A stretch of DNA of 34,223 nt from Myxococcales bacterium. Lineage in GTDB: Bacteria > Myxococcota_A > Polyangia > Polyangiales > Polyangiaceae. The stretch is taken from contig JANXLV010000057.1 of NCBI GenBank assembly GCA_025355005.1, positions 1-34,223 on the forward strand, given 5' to 3'. Both the position numbers and the translations under genes were made by a program. Below the pieces are notes generated by a model that worked only from the letters and a program-made list of their open reading frames with translations, searched no databases and was not told where the DNA came from. Of the stretch, positions 1 to 7,476 are shown in pieces. Position 1 is the first letter of the stretch, and every line of letters starts with the position of its first letter.

Positions 1-331
1 CGCGCGCGTTGGAGTCCGCGTGGAGGCGGGCGAGCTGTGTGCGCCCTGTCGCGCCGAGCGTGACGATGCGGCTCCGCGCGTCCGAGCCCTTGTCTTTGCG
101 GACCAGCTTGAGCGCCAAGAGCTCCGCGACCACGCGGCTGACGCGCGACTTGTCCAGGCGCAGGAGGGACGCGAGATCGTTCTGGGAGAGAGGGCCGCGC
201 TCGCCGAGCTCGATCAGGACGTGGCACTGGGGGTGCGTGAGGCCGGAGGGCTCGGGCTGGTTGTCCAGGAAGCCGAGCTCGCGGACCAGCTCGCGGGAGG
301 CACGGCGGATAGGGAGGACCTCGGTGAACAT
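1..331 (-). CDS. MarR-family transcriptional regulator (3' end beyond window)
   Basis: The minus strand is open from an ATG at 331 to the window edge, giving 110 residues with no stop. It begins MFTEVLPIRRASREL and contains a winged helix-turn-helix: a segment reading LTHPQCHVLIELGERGPLSQ, then NDLASLLRLDKSRVSRVVAEL (recognition helix), then a basic wing LVRKDKGSDARSRIVTLG. This is the usual MarR layout, and such dimers typically repress their own and neighbouring genes until a small ligand binds. It lies 80 bp downstream of the efflux permease on the same strand, so it may regulate that operon, itself, or both. A MarR-acetyltransferase fusion cannot be excluded because the C-terminus is missing. 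The SD sequence is weak. Confidence 0.85.
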   Translation of the reverse strand, partial: MFTEVLPIRRASRELVRELGFLDNQPEPSGLTHPQCHVLIELGERGPLSQNDLASLLRLDKSRVSRVVAELLALKLVRKDKGSDARSRIVTLGATGRTQLARLHADSNAR

Positions 332-332
332 G

Positions 333-374
333 GTTGCTGACTTTACCTAATTGGTTGCTGTTAGCAACTATCAA
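333..374 (-). promoter_or_regulatory. Putative MarR operator and promoter
   Basis: A perfect inverted repeat GTTGCT-GTT-AGCAAC lies at 354-368, just upstream of the MarR start codon. A third copy of the half-site GTTGCT is at 333-338, 21 bp (two helical turns) away in direct orientation. On the minus strand a TTGATA hexamer at 369-374 (5 of 6 matches to the sigma-70 -35 box) abuts the palindrome; no convincing -10 box was found. The core resembles the TTGC...GCAA pattern known from MarR boxes. Autoregulation is inferred. Confidence 0.55.
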
Positions 375-411
375 TTCGGACCGCTATTTCCCGTGGACGC
401 GGCTCGTCGCG

Positions 412-1638
412 CTACTCGTAACGGAGGGCGTCTATGGGATCTAGCTGGGAGGCTTTCCAGGCCGGGTAGAGGCCGAAGACCACTCCCACGAAGGCGCTGA
501 ACCCGACGCTCACAACGATGACCTCTGGTTGCAGGAGCGTGGGCCACTGATACTTGACGGTGAGGAGCAGGGCTACGCCTACTCCGCTCGCCACTCCTAT
601 GAGGCCCCCCGTGATCGAGAGGGTCAGCGCCTCGATCAGGAACTGCGAGAGGATGTTCATGGGCTTCGCTCCCAGCGCCATGCGGACGCCGATCTCGCGC
701 GTTCGCTCGGTCACGCTCACCAGCATGATGTTCATGATGCCGATGCCGCCAACCACGAGCGAGACCAGCGCCACGCACGCGAGAAGCGTCGTGATGGTGT
801 CCGTGCTCTCCGCCTGGGAGCTCGCGATCTCGGAGAGGTTGCGAATGGAGAAGTCGTCGTCGCCGCTGGGCGGGATCTTGTGGCGGTCGCGCATGAGGCC
901 CGTGACGTCCGCCTGCGCGCGCGTCGTCATGCCCGGCTGCGTCTGGATGTAGACCTGGCCGTTCATGTACTTCCCCAGCCCGCCCTGGATCTTGTGCGCG
1001 TGCGTGGTGAACGGGATGAAGGCCGCGTCGTCGTAGTCCGTGCCGGAGGACGACTGTCCTTTGCGGTTGGCCACGCCCACGATGCGGAACGGGTTCACGC
1101 CGATGCGCACCATCTGCCCGACCGGGTTCGCGTTCGCACCATACAGCTTGTCCACGACCGTCTGTCCGAGCACCACGACCTTCGCGGAGCTGTCGATGTC
1201 GGCATCGGTGAAGATCGCGCCGGAGGACATGGGCCAGCTGCGGATGTCGAAGTACTCGGTGGCGACGCCATAGACGCTGGTGGTCCAGTTCTGGTCCTCG
1301 CTCACGATGGGCTGGTTCGAACGTAGCTGCGGGGACGCGTTCTTCACCATGGGCAGCTCGGTGCGGATCGCAGCGAGATCGTCCCACGTGAGCGTCGGCT
1401 GCGAGCCGAACCCGCCGCGCACGCCGCTCGCGCTCGAGGAGCCGGGCAACAAGATGAGGAGGTCCGTGCCCATCGCCGCGAACGCCTGCTCCACGCGCGC
1501 CTTAGCGCCCGCGCCGATCGCCATCATCGCGATCACGGCGCCCACGCCGATGATGATGCCGAGCGTCGTCAGGAACGAGCGAAGCCCATTGCGGACAATC
1601 GCGCGAACGGCAACGCGGAATGTCATGAACGTGTTCAC
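412..1638 (-). CDS. MacB-type ABC transporter permease
   Basis: This 408-residue inner-membrane protein has the MacB/FtsX topology. One N-terminal membrane segment (about residues 20-42) is followed by a large periplasmic MacB_PCD-type domain (about 45-270). Three C-terminal membrane helices follow, and it ends in the typical KASQLDPIDALRYE tail. MacB permeases transmit ATP-driven conformational change to a periplasmic adaptor and TolC, exporting macrolides, peptides or virulence molecules. Here the permease is separate from the ATPase, whose stop lies 16 nt upstream. The start is a GTG at 1638; an in-frame ATG at 1626 is the alternative. The substrate cannot be read from sequence. Confidence 0.9.
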   Translation of the reverse strand: MNTFMTFRVAVRAIVRNGLRSFLTTLGIIIGVGAVIAMMAIGAGAKARVEQAFAAMGTDLLILLPGSSSASGVRGGFGSQPTLTWDDLAAIRTELPMVKNASPQLRSNQPIVSEDQNWTTSVYGVATEYFDIRSWPMSSGAIFTDADIDSSAKVVVLGQTVVDKLYGANANPVGQMVRIGVNPFRIVGVANRKGQSSSGTDYDDAAFIPFTTHAHKIQGGLGKYMNGQVYIQTQPGMTTRAQADVTGLMRDRHKIPPSGDDDFSIRNLSEIASSQAESTDTITTLLACVALVSLVVGGIGIMNIMLVSVTERTREIGVRMALGAKPMNILSQFLIEALTLSITGGLIGVASGVGVALLLTVKYQWPTLLQPEVIVVSVGFSAFVGVVFGLYPAWKASQLDPIDALRYE

Positions 1639-1654
1639 GGGCTCACCGACATGT

Positions 1655-2446
1655 TCACGCCTTTCCTTCTGGAGCGCGCACGGACACTGGGGGGACGAAC
1701 TCTGGGGGGACTATGGCTTCCTTCATCTCGCGCTGTTTGTCGGACTGGATGTAGCCATCTTTCACGACGATCACTCTCGAGGCGTACTCGGCGATGTCTG
1801 GCTCGTGGGTTACCAGGACCACCGTGATTCCCGCGCGACCCAGCTCCTGGAAGATGGACATGACCTCCACGCTGGTGCGGGAGTCCAGGTTTCCGGTGGG
1901 CTCGTCCGCGAGGATCACCTTCGGCTGCGAGACGATCGCGCGCGCGATCGCGACGCGCTGCTGCTGACCGCCGGATAGCTGATTGGGTGTATGATCCATG
2001 CGTTCTTGCAGCCCCACACGCGTGAGCGCTGCGATGGCCCGACGGCGGCGCTCCTTGCCGGACACGCCCGCATACACGAGCGGGAGCTCCACGTTCTCCT
2101 GCGCGCTCGTCCGCGCGAGCAGGTTGAAGTTCTGGAACACGAACCCCAGCGTCTTGTTGCGCACCTCCGCGAGCTCCGCCTTGGTCAGGCGTGAGACCTC
2201 GGCGCCGTCGAGCTTGTAGATGCCCGACGTGGGCCGGTCGAGGCACCCCAGGATGTTCATGAGCGTGGATTTGCCGGAGCCGGAGGAGCCCATCACTGCG
2301 ACGAACTCGCCGCGCGCGATCCCGAGGGTCACGCCACGGAGCGCGTGCACGCTCACGTCGCCCGACGCGTACACCTTCTGGATGTCCGACAGCTCGATGA
2401 GCGGATGCTCATTCGCTGGCGCGACGGTGGCCTCTTCCGTGCTCAA
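1655..2446 (-). CDS. MacB/LolD-type ABC transporter ATPase
   Basis: This 263-residue ATPase has Walker A GSSGSGKS (53-60), Q-loop Gln105, signature LSGGQ (157-161) and Walker B VILADEP (177-183). The sequence belongs to the MacB/LolD/FtsE group of ABC proteins that power mechanotransmission rather than direct substrate translocation. It would pair with the downstream permease as two halves of what is one MacB polypeptide in many Gram-negatives. The start is a TTG at 2446 overlapping the adaptor gene's stop in a TTGA. No ATG or GTG offers a sensible start before the Walker A region, so TTG is well supported. Translational coupling is likely. Confidence 0.93.
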   Translation of the reverse strand: MSTEEATVAPANEHPLIELSDIQKVYASGDVSVHALRGVTLGIARGEFVAVMGSSGSGKSTLMNILGCLDRPTSGIYKLDGAEVSRLTKAELAEVRNKTLGFVFQNFNLLARTSAQENVELPLVYAGVSGKERRRRAIAALTRVGLQERMDHTPNQLSGGQQQRVAIARAIVSQPKVILADEPTGNLDSRTSVEVMSIFQELGRAGITVVLVTHEPDIAEYASRVIVVKDGYIQSDKQREMKEAIVPPEFVPPVSVRAPEGKA

Positions 2447-3765
2447 AACAGCCGCTTCACGGTGGTGGCTGCCGCGGCGCTCGGTGTACCGCCCTCTTGA
2501 TCGGTCACGACCTCGTCGCCCTCGGCCAGCTCACCACTGACGACCTCGGTGTTCGTCCCGTCGGACAGACCCAGCTTCAGCACGACCGGCGTAGGCGTGC
2601 CGCTCTTCATGACCCAGAGCGTCTTGGTCTCGGTGCCGTCCTCGTTCTTGGTGCTGCGCCCCATCCCGCCGCGACCGCCGCCGCCACCACCACGCCGACC
2701 CGCGGAGGAGGCACCTGCCGGAGGCGCGCCGCCATCCGATCCTCCCCAGCTGCGCCCGCCCGCGCTCGCGCTACCCGAGGGTACGGGCAAGGCAGGCGCC
2801 TCCAGGTTGCTCGGCTTGAAGCGAATGGCCGCGTTCGGGATGGCGAGCACGCCGTCGCGTTGCGAATGGATGATCGTGACGTTCGCCGTCATGCCGGGCT
2901 TGAGCTTCAGCTCGTCGTTGTCGACCTTGATGACGGCGTCGTACGTGACGACGTTCTGCACGGTGGTGGGCGCGTTGCGGACGTCGCTGGTGGCGCCCTT
3001 GAACGTCTTGCCGGGGTACGCATCCACCGTGAAGTTGGCGGTCATGCCCGGCGTGAGGCGACCGACGTCGCCCTCGCTCACGTTGGTGTCGACCTGCATC
3101 TTGGAGAGGTCCTGCGCGATGGTGAAGAGCGTGGGCGCCGACAGCGACGCCGCGACGGTCTGCCCCACATCCACGCTGCGCGAAATGACCACGCCGTCGA
3201 TCGGCGACAGGATGGTCGTGTACGAGAGGTTCACATTCGCGGTATTGAGGTTCGCACGAGCCTGGGATAGCGCCGCCTTCGAGACGTCCACGCTCGCCTT
3301 GTCGGTGGCGGCGTTTGCCTCCGCCGTCTCGATGTCCTGCTGCGAAGCGAGCCCCTGCTCGCGCAGTGCCTTCGCGCGCGTCAGCTGCTTCTCCGACAGG
3401 TTGGCCTGCGCCTCTGCCTTGACGACATTCGCCTTCGCGGACTCGAAGCTCGCGTTCGCTTGCTCCGCCGCGGCCTGGAACAGCTGCGGATCGATCTTGG
3501 CGACAACCTGCCCCTTCTTCACGTGCGAGTTGAAGTCCGCGTTGAGCAGCTGGATGCGCCCCGAGACCTGGCTGCCCACCTGCACGGTGACGAGCGCGGA
3601 CACCGTGCCGCTGGCCGTGATGCTCGCCACGATGCGCCGCTTCGTGACGGGCGCGGACTTGTAGGTGATCTCCGGCGCCTTGTGCGATTCGCGATAGCGA
3701 TACGCATAGACGCCACCTGCGATGAGGAGCGCGAGCACGACGACCCAGATGATCTTCCGCTTCAT
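2443..3765 (-). CDS. MacA/HlyD-like periplasmic adaptor
   Basis: This 440-residue membrane-fusion protein links the ABC pump to the TolC-like channel. It starts MKRKIIWVVVLALLIAGGVY, a single N-terminal anchor. A lipoyl half-motif (VGSQVSGRIQLLN, VKKGQVVAKID), a long alpha-hairpin rich in Ala, Glu and Lys, the second lipoyl half (ILSPIDGVVISRSVDVGQTV) and a beta-barrel region follow. At about 341-376 there is a Gly/Ser/Arg-rich insertion that is probably disordered, ahead of the membrane-proximal domain. The frame extends upstream, but the ATG at 3765 is preferred because it overlaps the upstream TGA by one base (TGATG) and immediately precedes the anchor. Confidence 0.9.
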   Translation of the reverse strand: MKRKIIWVVVLALLIAGGVYAYRYRESHKAPEITYKSAPVTKRRIVASITASGTVSALVTVQVGSQVSGRIQLLNADFNSHVKKGQVVAKIDPQLFQAAAEQANASFESAKANVVKAEAQANLSEKQLTRAKALREQGLASQQDIETAEANAATDKASVDVSKAALSQARANLNTANVNLSYTTILSPIDGVVISRSVDVGQTVAASLSAPTLFTIAQDLSKMQVDTNVSEGDVGRLTPGMTANFTVDAYPGKTFKGATSDVRNAPTTVQNVVTYDAVIKVDNDELKLKPGMTANVTIIHSQRDGVLAIPNAAIRFKPSNLEAPALPVPSGSASAGGRSWGGSDGGAPPAGASSAGRRGGGGGGRGGMGRSTKNEDGTETKTLWVMKSGTPTPVVLKLGLSDGTNTEVVSGELAEGDEVVTDQEGGTPSAAAATTVKRLF

Positions 3766-5138
3766 CAGTATTTGCAGGCTGCGAGTGTGAGGCTGTCGGT
3801 CAGGCGTGCGCGCGCCACGGCGAAGTCCGCGAGCGCGAGGTTGATGTCCGCCTGCCGCTTGGCCGTGGCGGCAGTGACGAGGTCCAGGCTGGTTCCGGAG
3901 CCGATGCGATAAGTCGTCTGCACGAGGAGGTCGATCTCGGTCGCGAGCTTCTGCGCGCGCAGAGCTACCGCGCGAGCGTCGAGGGCGACGTCGACAGCGC
4001 GCCTGGACTGCGCCGCAGCGGTCACGACCCCGCGCTTCGTCGCGTCCAGAGTGACGCGATTTTCTTCCGCCACCGCCTCCGCCGAGTGGATGAGCCCGTA
4101 GCGGTTGCCACCATCCCAGATGGGAATGACGAGGTTTGCGCCGACGCTCCATGTGGTGGGCGCGGAGACCGTGACCGTGGACGCGGACGTCTGCAGCGAG
4201 CTCGAGAGGCCAACCGTGGGAACGAACTGAGCCTTCACGTCGTCGATGGCACGCACGGCGAGCTCCACATGCTGCTCCTGCGAGCGGATGTCAGCGCGCT
4301 CCTCCACGGTGCCGACGGCAGTGCAGAGCCGCGCCGTATCCGCCATCAGGACGGCCGGTTCCATCCCCGCGCCCACACCCATCTCACCCGTGAGTCCGAC
4401 GGCGAGCGCCAGCGCTTCGCGAGCCTGACGTAGAGACTCGTCGCCGTTCACGACCTGCGAGCGCGCGCTCTCCACATCTTGCTCCGCGCGCTTGGTGTCG
4501 AGTGTGTTGGCGCTGCCGAGCCGCTCCTTGGTGCGAGCGATCTCGAGGCGCTCCAGCGCGCTGCGAAGGCCGCTGCGGTTGAGATCAGCGATGCGCTCGG
4601 CCGTGGAGACCGCGACGACCGTGGTGACGACACCGGACAGAAGCGCGCGCTTCTGATCCTCGAGGGACAGGCGTTGCACCTCCTCGTTCATCTTTGCGTT
4701 CGTACGCGCACGGAGGAGCGGGAGGGAGAACACGCTCTGCGACGCGGTGAAGCCGAGCGACGCGGAGTTCTCCGCAGGCGTCTTCAGCGTCTGGCCACTC
4801 GCCTGTAGCGTGTCGCGCGTGATGAGCTGGTGCGTGACGCCTGCCTGCCCGTTCAGCTGCGGCAAGAGCGCCGCCAGCGCCGATCGCGACTGCGCCTCCG
4901 CGCGCGCGACCTCGAGATAGGCGAACCGCAGATCTGCGGAGCGCGCGCGGAGCAACTGGACCGCGTCAGCGAGCCCCTCCACCTTTCGCGCGGCTGCCGG
5001 CGGCGGCGCGAGCAGAGGGTCCGAGACAACCGGCGGAGGAAACGCGGAAGGCGCTGGCTTCGCGTCCTCGGTGTGCGCCACCCCTGCGTTCAGCAGCAGG
5101 AATGCGAACGACGACAGCGCGGCGAGCTTCTTGTTCAA
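3765..5138 (-). CDS. TolC-like outer-membrane efflux protein
   Basis: This 457-residue protein of the OEP family has a signal peptide (MNKKLAALSSFAFLLLNAGV, cleaved near AHTED), a Pro-rich linker and two repeats of long amphipathic helices. The repeats include recognisable patterns such as YLEVARAEAQSRSALAALLP and LVIPIWDGGNRY. Trimers of this family form the outer-membrane barrel and periplasmic tunnel of tripartite pumps. The length is normal for the family. The start is a TTG at 5138 overlapping the response-regulator stop in a TTGA; the signal peptide beginning right there supports it. It is co-transcribed with the adaptor, ATPase and permease, so the operon encodes a complete tripartite pump. 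Confidence 0.9.
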   Translation of the reverse strand: MNKKLAALSSFAFLLLNAGVAHTEDAKPAPSAFPPPVVSDPLLAPPPAAARKVEGLADAVQLLRARSADLRFAYLEVARAEAQSRSALAALLPQLNGQAGVTHQLITRDTLQASGQTLKTPAENSASLGFTASQSVFSLPLLRARTNAKMNEEVQRLSLEDQKRALLSGVVTTVVAVSTAERIADLNRSGLRSALERLEIARTKERLGSANTLDTKRAEQDVESARSQVVNGDESLRQAREALALAVGLTGEMGVGAGMEPAVLMADTARLCTAVGTVEERADIRSQEQHVELAVRAIDDVKAQFVPTVGLSSSLQTSASTVTVSAPTTWSVGANLVIPIWDGGNRYGLIHSAEAVAEENRVTLDATKRGVVTAAAQSRRAVDVALDARAVALRAQKLATEIDLLVQTTYRIGSGTSLDLVTAATAKRQADINLALADFAVARARLTDSLTLAACKY

Positions 5139-5914
5139 GGCATCCTGCGGAGTCCGGTCGCGTTCTCGAGGAGCGCATCGCGCACCTGCGCAGAGCGTTC
5201 CCGCGCGACAGGAGCCCAGACACCGGCGCCATCCGAGCCCACGCGCGCGCCGACGAAGATACGGGTTTCGCCACCATCGCGCACGAGCTCTTTCACATGA
5301 GCTCCCGCGACCAGCCAGTTGCGATGCACACGCGTGAGCGAGCGCCCGAGCGACGACTCGATCGCCGAGAGCGATAGATCCAGATCATACCGCCCGTGCG
5401 GAGTGTGCACGAAGGTGAGCCGGCCAGCGGCCTCGAAGGCCCAGACCTCGTCGCGATGAAGGAACACGAGGCCCTTTCCCTTGCGCGCGACGATGCGCGG
5501 CGCGGGACGGGACGTGGGGAGGACGCGGCGCATCTTCACGCGGCCAAGGCAGCTCTCCACGCGCTCTTCACTGAATGGCTTCACGAGGTAGTCGACAACG
5601 CCCAGATCGTACGCTGCGACGGCGTGCTCACTGGAGGCTGTCGCAAGCACGAAGAGCGGCGCGCCCGGACGACCGGAGAACGTGCGCACGATGCTGAGGC
5701 CCGCCTGGTCGCTCGAGTGTGCGAGCTCGACGTCGACGAAGACCACATCCATCTGCGCGCGGTCATCCGTCAGCGCCAGCTCTGCCTCCGCGCGCGACGC
5801 GACCGCGCCCACGACCTCCGCCTGTCCAGACGCATCGAGGAGCTCGACGAGGTAGTTGCGCGCGGGGTACTCGTCCTCGACGACCAGGACACGAAGCTTC
5901 TCCGGCTCCGTCAT
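5135..5914 (-). CDS. LytTR-family response regulator
   Basis: This is a 259-residue response regulator. The receiver domain (about 7-120) has acidic residues E13/D14, phospho-acceptor D61 in VVFVDVE, T92 and K112 (VDYLVKPF). A C-terminal LytTR DNA-binding domain (about 145-250) carries KGLVFLHRDEVWAFEAAGRL, SLSAIESSLGRSLTRVHRNW and LVAGAHVKEL. LytTR proteins bind imperfect direct repeats through beta strands. The start codon overlaps the kinase stop (ATGA), and its own stop overlaps the TolC start. It probably controls this efflux operon with the kinase. Confidence 0.93.
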   Translation of the reverse strand: MTEPEKLRVLVVEDEYPARNYLVELLDASGQAEVVGAVASRAEAELALTDDRAQMDVVFVDVELAHSSDQAGLSIVRTFSGRPGAPLFVLATASSEHAVAAYDLGVVDYLVKPFSEERVESCLGRVKMRRVLPTSRPAPRIVARKGKGLVFLHRDEVWAFEAAGRLTFVHTPHGRYDLDLSLSAIESSLGRSLTRVHRNWLVAGAHVKELVRDGGETRIFVGARVGSDGAGVWAPVARERSAQVRDALLENATGLRRMP

Positions 5915-7005
5915 TGCGCGGCCTCCGCGCGTTCCATGAGCTCGAACGGAACCTCGACGATGGCGCGTGTGCCTAGAGCGGATGACTCGAGCCGCAGCTC
6001 GCCCTGCGGCTCTCGCAAGCGGAGCTGCGCACGCACGAGCGCGAGCCCCTTCGAGCCCGTCCGCGGCTCACCAAGCCCCGGTCCGTTGTCCGTGACGGAG
6101 CAGCGAAGCCAGGCCTGCCCCGAGTCCTCCATCCGCTCCGCGGCGATCACCACGTGCCCGCCGCCTTCGCGCTTGAGCGCGCCATGCTTCACCGCGTTCT
6201 CCACCAGCGGCTGCAGCACCAGCCGCGGAATGAGCGCGATGCGGACCTCGTCATCCATCTTCCACTCGAAGGAGAGCGCGCCCTCGTGGCGGGCCTCGAG
6301 CAGCTCGGCATATCGGCGCAGCCAGCCCAGCTCCTCTTCCACCGTGTATTCGCTCTGACCCTCCCGGACCGCCTCGCGAAGGAGATCGCCCAGCGCCGCG
6401 AGCAGCCGCCGCGATTTTTTCGGATCCTCGGTGACCAGTCCCGCGATCGCGTTGAGCGTGTTGAGCATGAAGTGAGGCTCGAGGTGCGCACGCAGCTGCG
6501 ACAGCTCCGCTGCTTCGCGGACCCGCGCGGACTCCAGCCGATTGAAGCGCGCGTCTTCTGCCGCGAAGGGGAAGATGCTCGCCATGACCCAGAACCCGCC
6601 ATGCATGAGCCCCGTCATCACGCCATAGGTCAGCGCGCGCATGGTGGGAGATGACGGCGGCAGCCCCGGACGCAGACGCAGCTCCGGCCAGCGCTCCACC
6701 ACGAGCCCGTAGACGAACGTGCAGGCGACGCCGATCACGACGGACTCCAGCATGCTCGACGCGAGCGTGACGAAGGGGCCCGCCTGACGGCGCTTCATCA
6801 GCGCGTAGTTCTCGTTCAGGACGTACGCGATGAGACCGAGCTGACACGCCCAGTTCGCGAGCTGCGTGAGCACACGCGGCCGATCGTGTCCGGCGAAGGT
6901 CTGCGTCGCGAACTGCAGCGCCAGATAGGCGAGCACGACTCCGAGCCCGAACACCATTCGCCGGCGTCGGTCCTGGGATCTTCGTGTGCGCCGCGAATGA
7001 GGCAT
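5911..7005 (-). CDS. LytS/YehU-type sensor histidine kinase
   Basis: From the ATG at 7005 this is a 364-residue membrane kinase. A basic N-terminus precedes about four hydrophobic segments between residues 17 and 150, with no obvious extracytoplasmic sensor domain. The His_kinase motif LEPHFMLNTLNAI places the phospho-accepting His at 178. The HATPase domain shows an N-box (LVENAVKHG, Asn270) and a G-box (DNGPGLG 306-312, KGLALVR). It donates phosphate to the overlapping response regulator. The frame extends upstream to a TTG at 7143, but that extension is basic, lacks motifs and would fill the divergent promoter region. An ATG at 6957 is another possible start. The stimulus may be membrane perturbation or the pump substrate. 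Confidence 0.88.
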   Translation of the reverse strand: MPHSRRTRRSQDRRRRMVFGLGVVLAYLALQFATQTFAGHDRPRVLTQLANWACQLGLIAYVLNENYALMKRRQAGPFVTLASSMLESVVIGVACTFVYGLVVERWPELRLRPGLPPSSPTMRALTYGVMTGLMHGGFWVMASIFPFAAEDARFNRLESARVREAAELSQLRAHLEPHFMLNTLNAIAGLVTEDPKKSRRLLAALGDLLREAVREGQSEYTVEEELGWLRRYAELLEARHEGALSFEWKMDDEVRIALIPRLVLQPLVENAVKHGALKREGGGHVVIAAERMEDSGQAWLRCSVTDNGPGLGEPRTGSKGLALVRAQLRLREPQGELRLESSALGTRAIVEVPFELMERAEAAQ

Positions 7006-7151
7006 GCCGTCCCAGTCCTGATAGCGCCGTTGCGCCCTCGCAGAAAGCCAGACACACGTGAAGATGCGGAAATCATGGCCACGGTTGTGCTTTCTCACAG
7101 CCGAATCGTTGCCGGGAACATGAAACTTCGAGTAAAAGCTCAAGCAGAGCG
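7006..7151. promoter_or_regulatory. Divergent promoter region, efflux operon / acylphosphatase
   Basis: This 146-bp gap separates the divergent kinase and acylphosphatase genes and should contain both promoters. On the plus strand TTGCCG (7109-7114) and TAAAAG (7133-7138), 18 bp apart, are a weak sigma-70-like pair. If used, it would leave an extremely short leader before the ATG at 7152. No clear minus-strand promoter or operator repeat was found. Confidence 0.35.
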
Positions 7152-7430
7152 ATGGCCACGAAGCGCGTTCATGTACTCATCAAAGGCCGCGTCCAGGGCG
7201 TGTTCTTCCGCGCGGCCACGCAGCGCGAAGCGAAGCGTCTGGGCATCACGGGCTGGGTGAAGAACCGGCCCGACGGCGCCGTCGAGCTGATGGCCGAAGG
7301 CGAAGAAGACGCGATTCGCGAGCTCACCAGCTGGGCGAACCACGGACCGAGCGCCGCGCGTGTGGACAGCGTTGACGTCCGCTGGCGCGGATACACGGGC
7401 GAGTTCCCGGAGTTCAGCATCATCGAATAA
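7152..7430 (+). CDS. acyP: Acylphosphatase
   Basis: This 92-residue protein matches the whole acylphosphatase family. The phosphate-binding loop GRVQGVFFR ends in the catalytic Arg, and the second active-site motif GWVKNRPDGAVE supplies the catalytic Asn; the C-terminal strand is EFPEFSIIE. The enzyme hydrolyses acyl-phosphate bonds (such as acetyl phosphate or 1,3-bisphosphoglycerate) in the cytoplasm. It stands alone, divergent from the two-component operon and 46 nt before the next gene. Acetyl phosphate can phosphorylate response regulators, so a link to the neighbouring system is conceivable but only speculative. Confidence 0.95.
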   Translation: MATKRVHVLIKGRVQGVFFRAATQREAKRLGITGWVKNRPDGAVELMAEGEEDAIRELTSWANHGPSAARVDSVDVRWRGYTGEFPEFSIIE

Positions 7431-7476
7431 GGCCGAATAGTGGTCCGGGGGGCAGGCGTTGCTGTATCGACGACAC

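Noticed and set aside
3766..4152. N-terminal extension of the MacA-like adaptor
   Set aside because: These 129 codons lie in another frame of the TolC gene and are Arg-rich; the membrane anchor starts exactly at the ATG overlapping the TolC stop.
7006..7143. TTG start at 7143 for the histidine kinase
   Set aside because: The extra 46 residues show no motif or membrane segment and would leave 8 bp for two divergent promoters.
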